A stretch of 64,000 nt of DNA from Neolewinella agarilytica (GTDB taxonomy: Bacteria > Bacteroidota > Bacteroidia > Chitinophagales > Saprospiraceae): assembly GCF_900110645.1 (NCBI RefSeq), contig NZ_FOFB01000012.1, forward strand, positions 124,001 through 188,000, in the 5' to 3' direction. Positions 37,412-45,581 of the stretch are shown here, in pieces. The stretch's first letter is position 1, and each line of letters opens with the position of its first letter. The notes under the pieces were generated by a model. The model had not been told where the DNA came from. It did not search any database and saw only the letters and a list, made by a program, of their open reading frames with translations. The position numbers and the translations under genes were made by a program.

Positions 37412-37499
37412 CGAGCCACCTCCAGTCAAAAGACCGCACAAAAAAGCCCTTCTTGCAGTGCTGGCTTTTTTGCGCGGTCTTTCTCCCTCCGGTGGCTCG
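37412..37499. repeat. Large imperfect inverted repeat
   Basis: Outer arms CGAGCCACC (37412-37420) and GGTGGCTCG (37491-37499) enclose inner arms GACCGCACAAAAAAGCC (37432-37448) and GGCTTTTTTGCGCGGTC (37463-37479), the latter 17 bp with one mismatch, around a 14-nt loop. The T run inside the right arm makes the inner hairpin resemble a rho-independent terminator active on either strand. The nested outer arms and the mobile-type genes next door also allow an oriT-like or other DNA-structure role. Confidence 0.65.
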
Positions 37500-37915
37500 T
37501 GGTCGCGGCCGCCGGCTCTGGCCGGGCATTGCAGCCCCTTGTCTCGGGCGCTATGTCGGTCCACTCCGGAAAGGCATTGCCCTGAAACTAAAGCATCGCC
37601 CCTCCGCTCGAAACAACGGGGCGACCAGGTTTTCGCGCGGTTTTTCTCTTTGCTCGGCTGCCCGTGGTCTCCCGCAGTATTGCGGGACGCAAACCGCCAG
37701 CCCTGCGTCAACGCTACAAGTCCAGGGCTCTGCGTCCAGGCTTGGGGCTTCCGTGCGTCCAGGCTGAGCGCTCCGCTTCCCGGGCTACCCAAACCCATAC
37801 CCCGCCCAAAATCCAGCAGCCAACCATACTGCAAGGAAGACACGCTCACCCAAAGACCTGCCAGTCTAAAGTGTTGACCATCAGCGAATTAAATGAAATT
37901 ATTTGTTGTTTTAGC

Positions 37916-37946
37916 TTGTGAAAACCAACTAAAAACTGTATCTTTA
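37916..37946 (+). promoter_or_regulatory. Bacteroidota-type promoter before the 38.06 kb operon
   Basis: TTGTG at 37916 and TATCTTTA at 37939-37946, 18 nt apart, fit the -33 TTTG / -7 TAnnTTTG pattern. The next gene starts 113 nt downstream. An assignment by consensus only. Confidence 0.5.
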
Positions 37947-38058
37947 AGTAGGTTAAGAGGCTGACATACAGCCGTTTATATCACTTTTCAACCTTATTGA
38001 TAACCACCTCTGATCGCCACCCTTTTTTTAGGCTATCCGGGGCACTTACTCAACACCA

Positions 38059-38682
38059 ATGCTTTTAAATACGCTTCTGGCAAAGGCCGGAGGTATGCCA
38101 AATTTCGAGATTTGGCAAGACCTCGCCCCCCGCCGCTTCCTCATCAATCACCTCCTGGCCGACGTCATCAAAGCCACCGAGGTGCTGCCCGCAGATACCG
38201 AAAACGGACTCTTTGCCGTCATCACCACCTCCCCACACGGCCTGCCCCAAACGCTTCCGCCCGGATGGAGCCAAATCGATCGGGTAGGGGAGTATTTCGC
38301 CACTCTGCGTACCCCTCCGGGCACCAGCACCCGGCAGGTCATGGAAGAGCTTGCCCTCGAGTTGGTCCCCCTGTTCTATCCCTCCGAGCGCTTAGAAAAT
38401 GAGCTGCTGGAATGGTTAGAAAATGAATTAAGTGAGTCAACTTATCCCACTGATGATGAAGAAGATAGGGAAGATGAAGAAAAGACTGTTTCTGAATACT
38501 CCGGCTTCCTGACCGAACGGGAGCAAGACCTCAATTTTATCTACGGAAATGGTCGCACCCCGCCGCAGTACCACGGCTATCGGGAAGATTGTGGCGCGCA
38601 CGAGGGCCCTGCCTACGGTCCGCCGGAGGTGTCCGACGTAGACATCCAGCACTTCGAGGAAAGAAGCTATTTCTACTGCTAA
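38059..38682 (+). CDS. Hypothetical protein, acidic, of mobile-element type
   Basis: A 207-aa protein that I do not recognise. It starts MLLNTLLAKAGGMPNFEIWQ. A central segment (QVMEELALELVPLFYP) is helical. Residues about 130-150 are a run rich in Asp/Glu (YPTDDEEDREDEEKT). The tail is rich in Tyr, Pro and Gly. It is the first gene of a plus-strand run leading to ArdC, and the acidic composition, including possible DNA mimicry, is typical of proteins carried by mobile elements (inference). Confidence 0.65.
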   Translation: MLLNTLLAKAGGMPNFEIWQDLAPRRFLINHLLADVIKATEVLPADTENGLFAVITTSPHGLPQTLPPGWSQIDRVGEYFATLRTPPGTSTRQVMEELALELVPLFYPSERLENELLEWLENELSESTYPTDDEEDREDEEKTVSEYSGFLTEREQDLNFIYGNGRTPPQYHGYREDCGAHEGPAYGPPEVSDVDIQHFEERSYFYC

Positions 38683-38785
38683 CCCCTGCTCCTCATGTCC
38701 CTCCCTCGGCACCTGCGGTCCCGCGCCCCACCACTCCACGAAACACCAACGCACCAATTTTCCAACAAACTAATAAATCATCACC

Positions 38786-39394
38786 ATGACAACCAATTAC
38801 TCCCCCCTCTCCAACCCCGATTCCTTTGCCAAAGCCCTCCCAGAGCGCATCACCTACCTCGAAGGCATGCCCCGCAACTACCGCTTTAACGCCAAGCGTG
38901 GAAATCTCAATTTTGAAGACGAAAAAGAAATCACCGCAGGTGGCTCTGCCTTCTCTCTCCTCCCGCTGGCTATCCGGGTGTTTCGGGCACCACTTTTCAA
39001 AGGTCCCGACCGCCTCTGGCTAGAGATCTTCTTCCTCAATAAGTCCGGCCACCTCTGTGGCGTCCTGTTCCACTCGTCCAGCGTCGATCGCTTCTACAAT
39101 GCCGCTGGAAAGCGGATGGTCTACGACCGCGTCAGCCCCCTGGGCTCCCTGATCACCGTCCGACCTTTACCCCGCATGCACCCCGAACACGGGCCGTATT
39201 TCGTGGCCGATTTCACCTTCGAAGATCTCCCCACTCCCGCCCAAAACAAGGCTCAGGAAATCCGACAGGCCATTCCCCCCATCTACCGCCGTGATACCGT
39301 CACCCACCCCGAAACCATGCTGCTCCAGGAAGGCTACCAGGCCCCCGATTACGAAGCCCAGTCTACCGAAATCACCAACCATGCCCCAGCTTAA
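38786..39394 (+). CDS. Hypothetical protein of the mobile block
   Basis: A 202-aa soluble protein from ATG 38786. It is beta-rich in the middle (SLLPLAIRVFRAPLF, LWLEIFFLNKSGHLCGVLF, SLITVRPLPRM). That pattern resembles an OB-fold or other small barrel, so a nucleic-acid-binding role is possible but not shown. Its end overlaps the next gene by 14 nt (ATG at 39381), so the two are coupled. Confidence 0.65.
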   Translation: MTTNYSPLSNPDSFAKALPERITYLEGMPRNYRFNAKRGNLNFEDEKEITAGGSAFSLLPLAIRVFRAPLFKGPDRLWLEIFFLNKSGHLCGVLFHSSSVDRFYNAAGKRMVYDRVSPLGSLITVRPLPRMHPEHGPYFVADFTFEDLPTPAQNKAQEIRQAIPPIYRRDTVTHPETMLLQEGYQAPDYEAQSTEITNHAPA

Positions 39395-39836
39395 CGATCT
39401 CCACGCCCATGCCTCCACTCGCCCGCCAGGCGGGTGGAGCGCCACGGCCGTCCAGTCCTATCCCTTGCGGCCATCCCCCAAAATCGCCGCTCTCCTTATC
39501 GACCCCGACGACCAGACCATCCGCACGGTCTACGTCCACGCTACGGCCGCTGGCCTGCGTGCCATTTTCGGCGATGCCCGCGTCACCTACACCGACAAAC
39601 ACTTCTTTCGCGCCTACGGAACTAACCAATACCGTGAGGAAGTAACCGACCGCGCCACCCTCCCCAACGCCCGCTTCAGCGTGCAGGGCAAAGTACTCAT
39701 CACCGGCCCCGATGGCACCGGGGTGTCCCCGGATATTTCCACAGAAATCATGCGAGAAACCACCTTTAGTCGGTGCGATGCCTATCAAGCTAAGCGGTTG
39801 AATAATTTTTACTCATTCAGTAATTTCTTAAAATAA
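39381..39836 (+). CDS. DUF3846-like small protein of the mobile block
   Basis: A 151-aa protein whose ATG lies inside the end of the previous gene. The segment IAALLIDPDDQTIRTVYV (about 34-51) followed by GKVLITGPDGTG (about 108) resembles DUF3846 proteins of plasmids and integrative elements, whose function is unknown. The resemblance is by eye only. It lies 235 nt before ardC. Confidence 0.6.
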   Translation: MPQLNDLHAHASTRPPGGWSATAVQSYPLRPSPKIAALLIDPDDQTIRTVYVHATAAGLRAIFGDARVTYTDKHFFRAYGTNQYREEVTDRATLPNARFSVQGKVLITGPDGTGVSPDISTEIMRETTFSRCDAYQAKRLNNFYSFSNFLK

Positions 39837-40071
39837 TTTTGCGTGTTAGCCTGCAGTTTTTAACAGGGTAGGGGAAGCTGCAAATGTCTCTCCTGACTGC
39901 CTTTCCTTATCTCTCTTTGGGGATTGGGAGCCCCCCCTTTAGTCCCCGAGGGACTTCCACCGCATCTGTACTCCGGCTACGCCCAGCATAAGCGCCAGTC
40001 TCATCGGCCGCGCCCCTTTACTCTTTCCTCCTTTCACCCCCTTTATTCCTTCACCCCCTTACTCCTTTACC

Positions 40072-40989
40072 ATGCAACGCACCACCCGCGTAAAGCCCGA
40101 TCTATATCAGGTCATCACCGATAAAGTCATCGCCCTGCTCGAAGCCGGGACTGTCCCCTGGCAGCGCCCATGGAACCAGTACGGCCTGGCCCGTAACTAC
40201 GCCACCGGCCACGTATACACTGGCATTAACGCCTTCCTGCTTAATTTCTTTCCGAATTTCGATGTGCCCTTTTACCTGACCTACAAGCAAGCCCAGGCGC
40301 TCGGCGGTCAGGTACGGAAAGGGGCCAAATCTGAGACCGTCTACTTCTTTAAAACCCTGTATAAAGACGATGACGGGAAGAACCTCAACCCCACTCAGGT
40401 CGCCCAACTACAAAAAAATGATAAGTCCGTAAAGGCCATCCCAATGCCCCGCACGTTCCATCTCTTTAATGTCGCCGATGTCGACGGCATCGACTTCGCA
40501 ATTCCCGAGCTCAAAGAGAATCCGAGCGCCCCCATCGAGGTGTGTGATGATTTCGTTGACAGCCTGCAAGCCGTTCCGAATGTCCACCACAAAGACCTTA
40601 ATCGCGCCTTCTACGCCCCTAAAGCCGACGAGATCAACATGCCCCCACTCCCGCGTTTCAGTTCACCGGAAGCATACTACAAGACCCTCTTTCACGAAAT
40701 TATCCACAGTACCGGCCATGCCTCCCGCCTCAGTCGGCCCGGCATCACGCTACCCATGGAGCAACGCACCCCAGGCTCCGAACCCCACGCCTTTGAGGAG
40801 CTCATCGCCGAACTCGGCGCCGTCTACCTCTGCCAGCACGCCGGTATTTCCCGCCAGCCGCTCCAGGAAAACGCCGCCGCTTACATCGACTCCTACCTGA
40901 ACCTACTCAAAAACGATAAACGCTTCCTCTTCCAGGCTTCCAGCCAGGCGCAGAAGGCGCTTAATTTTTTATTGGAAGCGCCGATGTAG
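40072..40989 (+). CDS. ardC: ArdC-type antirestriction protein
   Basis: A 305-aa protein with both ArdC parts. The N-terminal ssDNA-binding domain shows the family start KPDLYQVITDKVIALLEAGTVPWQRPW and FYLTYKQAQALGGQVRKGAKS. The C-terminal zincin-like domain has HEIIHSTGH (about 206, HExxH) and EELIAELGAVYL with the third-ligand glutamate. ArdC proteins are carried by conjugative plasmids and protect incoming DNA from host restriction. It lies 11 kb from a type I system and McrBC, which it could counter. It marks the 38-44 kb block as mobile-element derived. Confidence 0.9.
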   Translation: MQRTTRVKPDLYQVITDKVIALLEAGTVPWQRPWNQYGLARNYATGHVYTGINAFLLNFFPNFDVPFYLTYKQAQALGGQVRKGAKSETVYFFKTLYKDDDGKNLNPTQVAQLQKNDKSVKAIPMPRTFHLFNVADVDGIDFAIPELKENPSAPIEVCDDFVDSLQAVPNVHHKDLNRAFYAPKADEINMPPLPRFSSPEAYYKTLFHEIIHSTGHASRLSRPGITLPMEQRTPGSEPHAFEELIAELGAVYLCQHAGISRQPLQENAAAYIDSYLNLLKNDKRFLFQASSQAQKALNFLLEAPM

Positions 40990-41169
40990 GAAAAGGGCCT
41001 TTTAAGCTAAAAGTGAGAATAAATATATAAAACAAATAGTGGTTTTTTGCAGCAAAAAACGTATCTTGTGGTGAGGGGTTGGCTCATCTGTAAAAGAAAC
41101 ATCCTGCCACCTCTACGCCTCAAGCATCCAACTAAATTTCCACCATCAAATAGTTCCCAATCAAAGACT

Positions 41170-42036
41170 ATGGAAGACAAGAAAGAAACAGGAATGGCCA
41201 TTTTTGATGGACAAGAGATTCGCCAAATCTGGCACAAGGAAGAATGGTGGTTCGCCGTAGCTGACGTAGTAAGCCTGCTTAGCGAAAGCCGCGACGTTAA
41301 ACAGTACATCAAGAAAATGCGCCAACGAGATCAGGAGCTCAGCACCAAGTGGGGTACAATTTGTACCCCACTTCCAATGATCGCCGCTGATGGGAAGAAG
41401 CGGAAAGTAACCGCATCTAACTTAGAGGGCATTTTCCGCATCATACAATCCATCAGCTCCCCCAAAGCTGAACCCTTCAAGCAGTGGCTCGCCACGACCG
41501 CAAAGCAGCGGATCGAGGAAATGGAAGACCCCGAACGCGCCATCGAGCGAATGCGCGAAGATTATCGCAAACTAGGCTACGAAGAGGATTGGATCAACAA
41601 AAGGCTCCAGTCCATTGACATTCGCAAGCTCCTGACTGAAGAGTGGCAAAAACGTGGCGTCAAGAAAGGTAAAGAATACAGTATCCTCACCGCTGAGATC
41701 AGCCGCGGCACCTTCGGTGTTACCCCCAGCGATCACAAACAGCACAAAGGCCTGGAGCGGGAGAACTTGCGCGACCACATGACCAACCTGGAGCTCATCT
41801 TCACCATGCTCGGAGAAGAAGATACTCGCCATGAAGCCGTAAAGCGCGACGCCCAGGGCTTCAACGAAAACCATGAGGCCGCTAAAGAAGGCGGTGAAGC
41901 TGCCGGCATGGCCCGGGAAGCCTTCGAACTGCGCAGCGGCCGTAAGGTCCTTTCTCCCGAAAACAGGAAGGACCAAATCAAAGCTGCAAAGACTAAAGCG
42001 AGACTGGAGGCTGAAAAGAAAAAGCTTGATAAGTAA
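41170..42036 (+). CDS. Bro-N/antirepressor-like protein
   Basis: A 288-aa protein. The N-terminal ~110 residues are a Bro-N (phage antirepressor-like) domain: EIRQIWHKEEWWFAVADVV, VKQYIKKMRQRD and ASNLEGIFRIIQSI. The C-terminal half is helical and charged, with a region similar to a DinD-like tail (AEISRGTFGVTPSDHKQHKGL), ending in a lysine-rich segment. The ATG at 41170 is chosen because the domain starts just after it; the longer upstream frame is not Bro-like. Bro-N proteins are common in phages and mobile elements and bind DNA. Confidence 0.82.
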   Translation: MEDKKETGMAIFDGQEIRQIWHKEEWWFAVADVVSLLSESRDVKQYIKKMRQRDQELSTKWGTICTPLPMIAADGKKRKVTASNLEGIFRIIQSISSPKAEPFKQWLATTAKQRIEEMEDPERAIERMREDYRKLGYEEDWINKRLQSIDIRKLLTEEWQKRGVKKGKEYSILTAEISRGTFGVTPSDHKQHKGLERENLRDHMTNLELIFTMLGEEDTRHEAVKRDAQGFNENHEAAKEGGEAAGMAREAFELRSGRKVLSPENRKDQIKAAKTKARLEAEKKKLDK

Positions 42037-42536
42037 CGCAGTCGCAAAACAACCCTCAGCACCGGCACTGTTGCCAGTAGGTCGGTATTTCCCACAAGTT
42101 TACCCCCTATCCTAAAGTCAAAACCTCCTTTCCTCCCGCAGGCTTGCCTTTGCTTGCTTCCATTAGCATCTCCCCATTTCTATCCCAATCCAAAGTCCGG
42201 CCTCCCCAAAAAGAGAAGTACCGCGCAAAAACTTTATTGATGCCCCGAAGACACAACTATTTGTGCGAACAACCTTCGCGATCAGCTTAGAATGCTTACT
42301 CCGGGTAACCTCTAGATAGGCGATTTTAGGTGCATTTTGTGTAGACAAAGTATGTAATCATTTAACACTAAATCCGCCCTTCCCACATCTAAATTTCGTA
42401 CATTTGATTACGATTCTGACCACACTTTTACACCCGTTTTTATGCTCCCCCTCCGGTCTGAAGGGCTGTATTTTGTCCAAACTAAGTGCTCGTTTTGGCC
42501 CGCGCCATCATGGTCCCCACCAACTTTAACACCCAC
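42037..42536. other. Intergenic stretch before the ribbon-helix-helix gene
   Basis: About 500 nt with no supported gene. Its notable feature is an 18-bp operator-like site at 42334-42351, about 185 nt before the regulator gene. Confidence 0.5.
42334..42351 (+). promoter_or_regulatory. Operator-like site, copy 1
   Basis: ATTTTGTGTAGACAAAGT, matching 42842-42859 at 17 of 18 positions. The site is near-palindromic (TTTGT and ACAAAG arms) and lies upstream of a ribbon-helix-helix regulator. Autoregulation by that protein is a reasonable guess. Confidence 0.55.
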
Positions 42537-42731
42537 ATGTCTAATAAAGAAAACGAAACCTCCAAGAAGAAACTTGGCCGTCCCACCAAAGACCCGCGCA
42601 TCGCCGTCAATATGCGCTTACCCAGCAAGCTCCTGGAGAAGCTCCGGATAGAAGCCGCTGAGAAAAACCGCAGCGTCACCAGTATCATCGTCGAACTCGT
42701 TCATGATCGTTACGGATCGTCTGACAACTAG
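42537..42731 (+). CDS. Ribbon-helix-helix (Arc-type) DNA-binding protein
   Basis: A 64-aa protein from ATG 42537. After a basic start (KKKLGRPTKDP) comes the short beta strand and two helices of an Arc-type fold: RIAVNMRLPSKLLEKLRIEA then NRSVTSIIVELVHDRY. Such proteins act as dimers or tetramers on palindromic operators, often their own. Upstream ATGs exist but add only a weak, unrelated leader. Its position in a mobile block fits a copy-control or maintenance regulator. Confidence 0.75.
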   Translation: MSNKENETSKKKLGRPTKDPRIAVNMRLPSKLLEKLRIEAAEKNRSVTSIIVELVHDRYGSSDN

Positions 42732-42841
42732 ACCACCCCTTGTCTCACTATTTGAAAGCAAAACACCTCACTCCTGAAATGCTAAAATAGACTTCCACCA
42801 TTCCTTATCACCTTATGTGGTTGTCACGACTTATACTCATG

Positions 42842-42859
42842 ATTTTGTGTATACAAAGT
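42842..42859 (+). promoter_or_regulatory. Operator-like site, copy 2
   Basis: ATTTTGTGTATACAAAGT, the second copy of the 42334 motif, 26 nt before a small ORF. Here the middle is fully GTATAC, making TTTGTGTATACAAAG closer to a palindrome. Confidence 0.55.
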
Positions 42860-42884
42860 CTACACTTTATACTATATTACGGTC

Positions 42885-43061
42885 ATGATCATCGAACGGC
42901 ACCTTTCACTCAACCAGCTTCCAGCGAAACTCCTTCGCTCAGTGGTTCAGGATGCCCTCATGGCCAACCTTCCTGTTCCTACCCTGATCATTGTCGGCTT
43001 CCGCAATAATGTCATCAGTTACTACCGCACGGTAGACACTACGTACGCCCTTACCGCCTAG
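42885..43061 (+). CDS. Small ORF, 58 aa, between the two regulators
   Basis: ATG to TAG, 58 codons: MIIERHLSLNQLPAKLLRSV, then a hydrophobic middle with ALMANLPVPTLIIVGF, then NNVISYYRTVDTTYALTA. Start and length are reasonable and it lies just downstream of an operator-like site. No family is recognised, so it could be a small mobile-element protein or a chance frame. Confidence 0.4.
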   Translation: MIIERHLSLNQLPAKLLRSVVQDALMANLPVPTLIIVGFRNNVISYYRTVDTTYALTA

Positions 43062-43126
43062 AATTTTACTATTGCGAAAAACACCGTCGCACTAGCCCGA
43101 TCTACACACCTCCTACTTACATACTT

Positions 43127-43747
43127 ATGTGTGCCTTATTATTCATGAACACCGAGACCACCGGCCTCGACCCTGGAAAAGACCACATCGTACAGCTAAG
43201 TACCCGCTTGGTCTCCACCACGGGTTCTCAGGACTACAACCAGCTGGTTCATCCCGAGAATTTCGCTACCCCCATTACGGCTACCAAGGTTCACGGAATC
43301 ACCAACAAGGTCGCCAGTCTGCGCAGAATTTCTATCACCCAGATACTCGAAGATGTATCCCGGCAGATCGAACAGGCCGACATAATTGTTGGCCACAACG
43401 TCGAATACGACATCGCCATTATCATCGCTGAGGCGAAACGCAACGGCTACCACAACCTGGTGGCCACATTGACCCATCCCAGGTTCGGCCGCGACGGCGG
43501 CCGCCGCGCCGCCATCTGTACCCGGCAGCTCGCCATGGAGTACTTCAGCTTCCTCGGCGAATCTCTCTCACTTGCCGATACGAAGCTTACCAACGTTTAC
43601 CAACGGATTTTCCAAAAAGAACTCGTCGATGCGCATGATGCCATGGCCGAGGTCATCGCTTGCCAGCGCGTTTATAATCACCTCCGTAGCTTCCAGCTGA
43701 AGAATGGAATTGATTTTCAGGCCGATATTGTCTGTTTTGAAGACTAA
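43127..43747 (+). CDS. DnaQ-like DEDDh 3'-5' exonuclease
   Basis: A 206-aa protein with the exonuclease motifs: ExoI as MNTETTGLDP (family consensus DTETTG, here Asn for the first Asp), ExoII GHNVEYDIAI (about 88) and ExoIII HDAMAE (about 184, His and Asp of the DEDDh class). The first metal-binding Asp is replaced by Asn, so activity may be reduced. Such proteins are proofreading subunits, RNase T-like trimming enzymes or mobile-element accessory nucleases. It follows the mobile-block genes on the same strand and probably closes the block. Confidence 0.75.
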   Translation: MCALLFMNTETTGLDPGKDHIVQLSTRLVSTTGSQDYNQLVHPENFATPITATKVHGITNKVASLRRISITQILEDVSRQIEQADIIVGHNVEYDIAIIIAEAKRNGYHNLVATLTHPRFGRDGGRRAAICTRQLAMEYFSFLGESLSLADTKLTNVYQRIFQKELVDAHDAMAEVIACQRVYNHLRSFQLKNGIDFQADIVCFED

Positions 43748-44070
43748 TTCAGCTACAGACGACTTTGAAGGGGCTCGATGTCCGTCAAATTTATAAAGCT
43801 AAAATGAAAATTTCCTGCCGCAAACCAGAACCTGCCAGGGACTAAAGTCAATCTGTACCACCATCGTCAGGCCAGCGGATACTACTACGGACCACTTCGT
43901 TAGTATCGGAGATTCCCTACTCTACAGCCTCACCGGAGCCTGGGCGATGAAGAACCATCCCGTAAGAAATTGACAACACCATCTCCCAACCGCTCCGGCA
44001 GCTGATGCCGAATGGAATGGTGTGATTAATGTTGTCCGGGTACTTAAATACTACCGTCATGTCAGGATTA
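43748..44070. other. Intergenic stretch after the mobile block
   Basis: About 320 nt between the exonuclease gene and the tRNA remnant. Open frames are short and unconvincing; nothing else is recognised. Confidence 0.5.
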
Positions 44071-44099
44071 GGTGGTGCCGGGCCTCGAACCCGGTACCG
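44071..44099 (-). other. tRNA 3'-end remnant (possible attachment scar)
   Basis: On the minus strand CCGGGTTCGAGGCCCGG is a perfect T-arm (5-bp stem, 7-nt TTCGAGG loop). It is followed by CACCACC as an acceptor 3' strand and preceded by a five-base CGGTA variable loop. Upstream there is no pairing anticodon or D arm and no matching GGTGGTG 5' strand, so the gene is incomplete. Truncated tRNA 3' ends commonly mark integration sites, and this one lies at the right edge of the mobile-type block. Confidence 0.55.
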
Positions 44100-44221
44100 A
44101 AAAAACGGGGCGCCTGGTTTTTATAAGGGCTACGATAACGCTGTTCGTAATCGGATATATAAAGCTAAGCTCACCTCCCCTGCGGAGGGGCGCGAGTGGG
44201 GGAGATTCCTCCTCGCCCTTA

Positions 44222-45169
44222 TCACTCCTCCTGTTGCACCCTCTGCAGCGCCAGCCCCGTCACCGTCAGCAGACCATCAAGCTGAACATAAGAAACAACC
44301 AGGTCCGTAGCCCAGCGGTTACTGAGGCCTGCACTGTACTCAGGGTAATGGAGGGAAATACCTTCCGGCGTGAAAAGAAAGTTGTCCGGTAGGGGAAGGT
44401 CGACATTTTCGTGACCGCCAGCCAATGCAGACGCATTAAGCGCAGCGAGGAAGTCAGCTTGCCTGTTCCGAAGAATAACATCTTTCAACTCAATCCGTTT
44501 TCCTGTTTTCGTAGAGAAAGTAAGATCGTCTCTGTAGAAACCACCATTGGCTCCTCCTCCGTAAACGTAGGATTCCAGCGAAAGCATTAAAAAACTGGCA
44601 TCGTTATGCTTCAGCGTAGTCGTTACGGCGTGATGAAGCGCTGAGTATACATCAGCGTCCTCATCTGCTTTCAGCTCGCGTTGAAAAGCCCGGGTGGTCT
44701 GCTTCGCAAAAGCCCGCAGACGTTTTTCAGCATCACCCTTTTTCACCGCCCCCTCCGTAATGCACTGAATGATCTGGGTGTTAATCTGATCGTTTATCCG
44801 TCCATTTGGGCCCGCCGCCAGGTCAATCAACGAAACGAATATAGCGTTGGCTTCGAAATCCTCCTCTGAATAAAGCGTAATGGTGTCGGTCACAAACAAA
44901 CGGTGCAGTGGCATTCCTCCCTCCGTTTTGGCTTGCAGCTGACGGTCTCTCCGATCCGACATTTCCGGCCAGGCACGGTCCCAGATCCTCAAGGGCTCTT
45001 CTTCAACTACTTCCTCCTGAGTAGTTGCCTCTTCTTCAGGTTCAGTTGGCATAGTTGCCTCAGGCGTTTTCTTATCGTTTACTACGACACTAGTAGCGTC
45101 GGGAACTTGTGGTGGCGGTGATCCGCATCGAAACATAAACAGCAAAAGCAGTAAAAAGAGGAATCGCAT
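44222..45169 (-). CDS. DUF3298/DUF4163-like lipoprotein
   Basis: A 315-aa minus-strand protein. The ATG at 45169 gives a lipoprotein signal peptide, MRFLFLLLLLFMFRCGS, with the lipobox Cys after Arg. A Glu/Thr/Pro-rich linker follows. The folded part has YVYGGGANGGFYRDDLTFSTKTGKRI and LPDNFLFTPEGISLHYPEYSAG, close to the DUF3298 (PdaC/RsiV-like) pattern of secreted or envelope proteins. Frames running upstream of 45169 are not protein-like. Membrane-anchored and facing outside the inner membrane; function unknown. Confidence 0.8.
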   Translation of the reverse strand: MRFLFLLLLLFMFRCGSPPPQVPDATSVVVNDKKTPEATMPTEPEEEATTQEEVVEEEPLRIWDRAWPEMSDRRDRQLQAKTEGGMPLHRLFVTDTITLYSEEDFEANAIFVSLIDLAAGPNGRINDQINTQIIQCITEGAVKKGDAEKRLRAFAKQTTRAFQRELKADEDADVYSALHHAVTTTLKHNDASFLMLSLESYVYGGGANGGFYRDDLTFSTKTGKRIELKDVILRNRQADFLAALNASALAGGHENVDLPLPDNFLFTPEGISLHYPEYSAGLSNRWATDLVVSYVQLDGLLTVTGLALQRVQQEE

Positions 45170-45581
45170 ACAATCGGAGGTTTTTAAATAAGCTGGTTTG
45201 ATCAGTCTGATTAGATAATGCACATTTTTGCCCCCTATCCGCAGGGCTGCTTTGCGGTGAGCGTCTAGGGAGTATGCGTCAGCCCTGCCCCCTTTCCGTC
45301 GAACCTTGGGCCAGGCGTGTGGGAGAGGAGGAGGAAGCAGCAGAAAATCGAAGATGTCTATCAGTGTGGTTACGGATACATTGAAGCGGTTCAAACTTAT
45401 GGATTAACCGGATATGTAATAGATTGCTTCTCAAAAGTAGGCTATGAATATTATGAGATTCTCACATAACACTCAATTCATAGCCATAATACGTATCTTG
45501 GATAAAGGTACCATCCGTCGTCTACTCCTTCCTCATTTTAGTGTAGCCCAATTTACTACCTTAGACCAGCAACACCCCACC
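45170..45581. other. Intergenic stretch, no feature of note
   Basis: About 410 nt between divergent genes. A GCAGGGCTG/CAGCCCTGC inverted repeat lies at about 45240-45289, and TATCTTGG at 45493-45500 could be a -7 box for the gene at 45582. No gene is supported. Confidence 0.5.

Larger units (their letters stand above)
37205..38058. other. G+C-rich non-coding region at the head of the mobile block
   Basis: About 850 nt. Frames of up to 140 codons exist on both strands, but they overlap each other and lack start signals or protein-like composition. The region holds a large inverted repeat (37412-37499) and a promoter-like pair (37916-37946), and could contain a structured RNA or a transfer/replication site. 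I see no integrase, relaxase or iteron. Confidence 0.5.

Noticed and set aside
37370-37877. Overlapping frames on both strands in the G+C-rich region
   Set aside because: They conflict with each other, cover the inverted repeat and show no protein-like pattern.
44071-44160. Complete tRNA gene
   Set aside because: Only the T-arm and acceptor 3' strand pair; no D arm, anticodon arm or 5' acceptor strand can be built.
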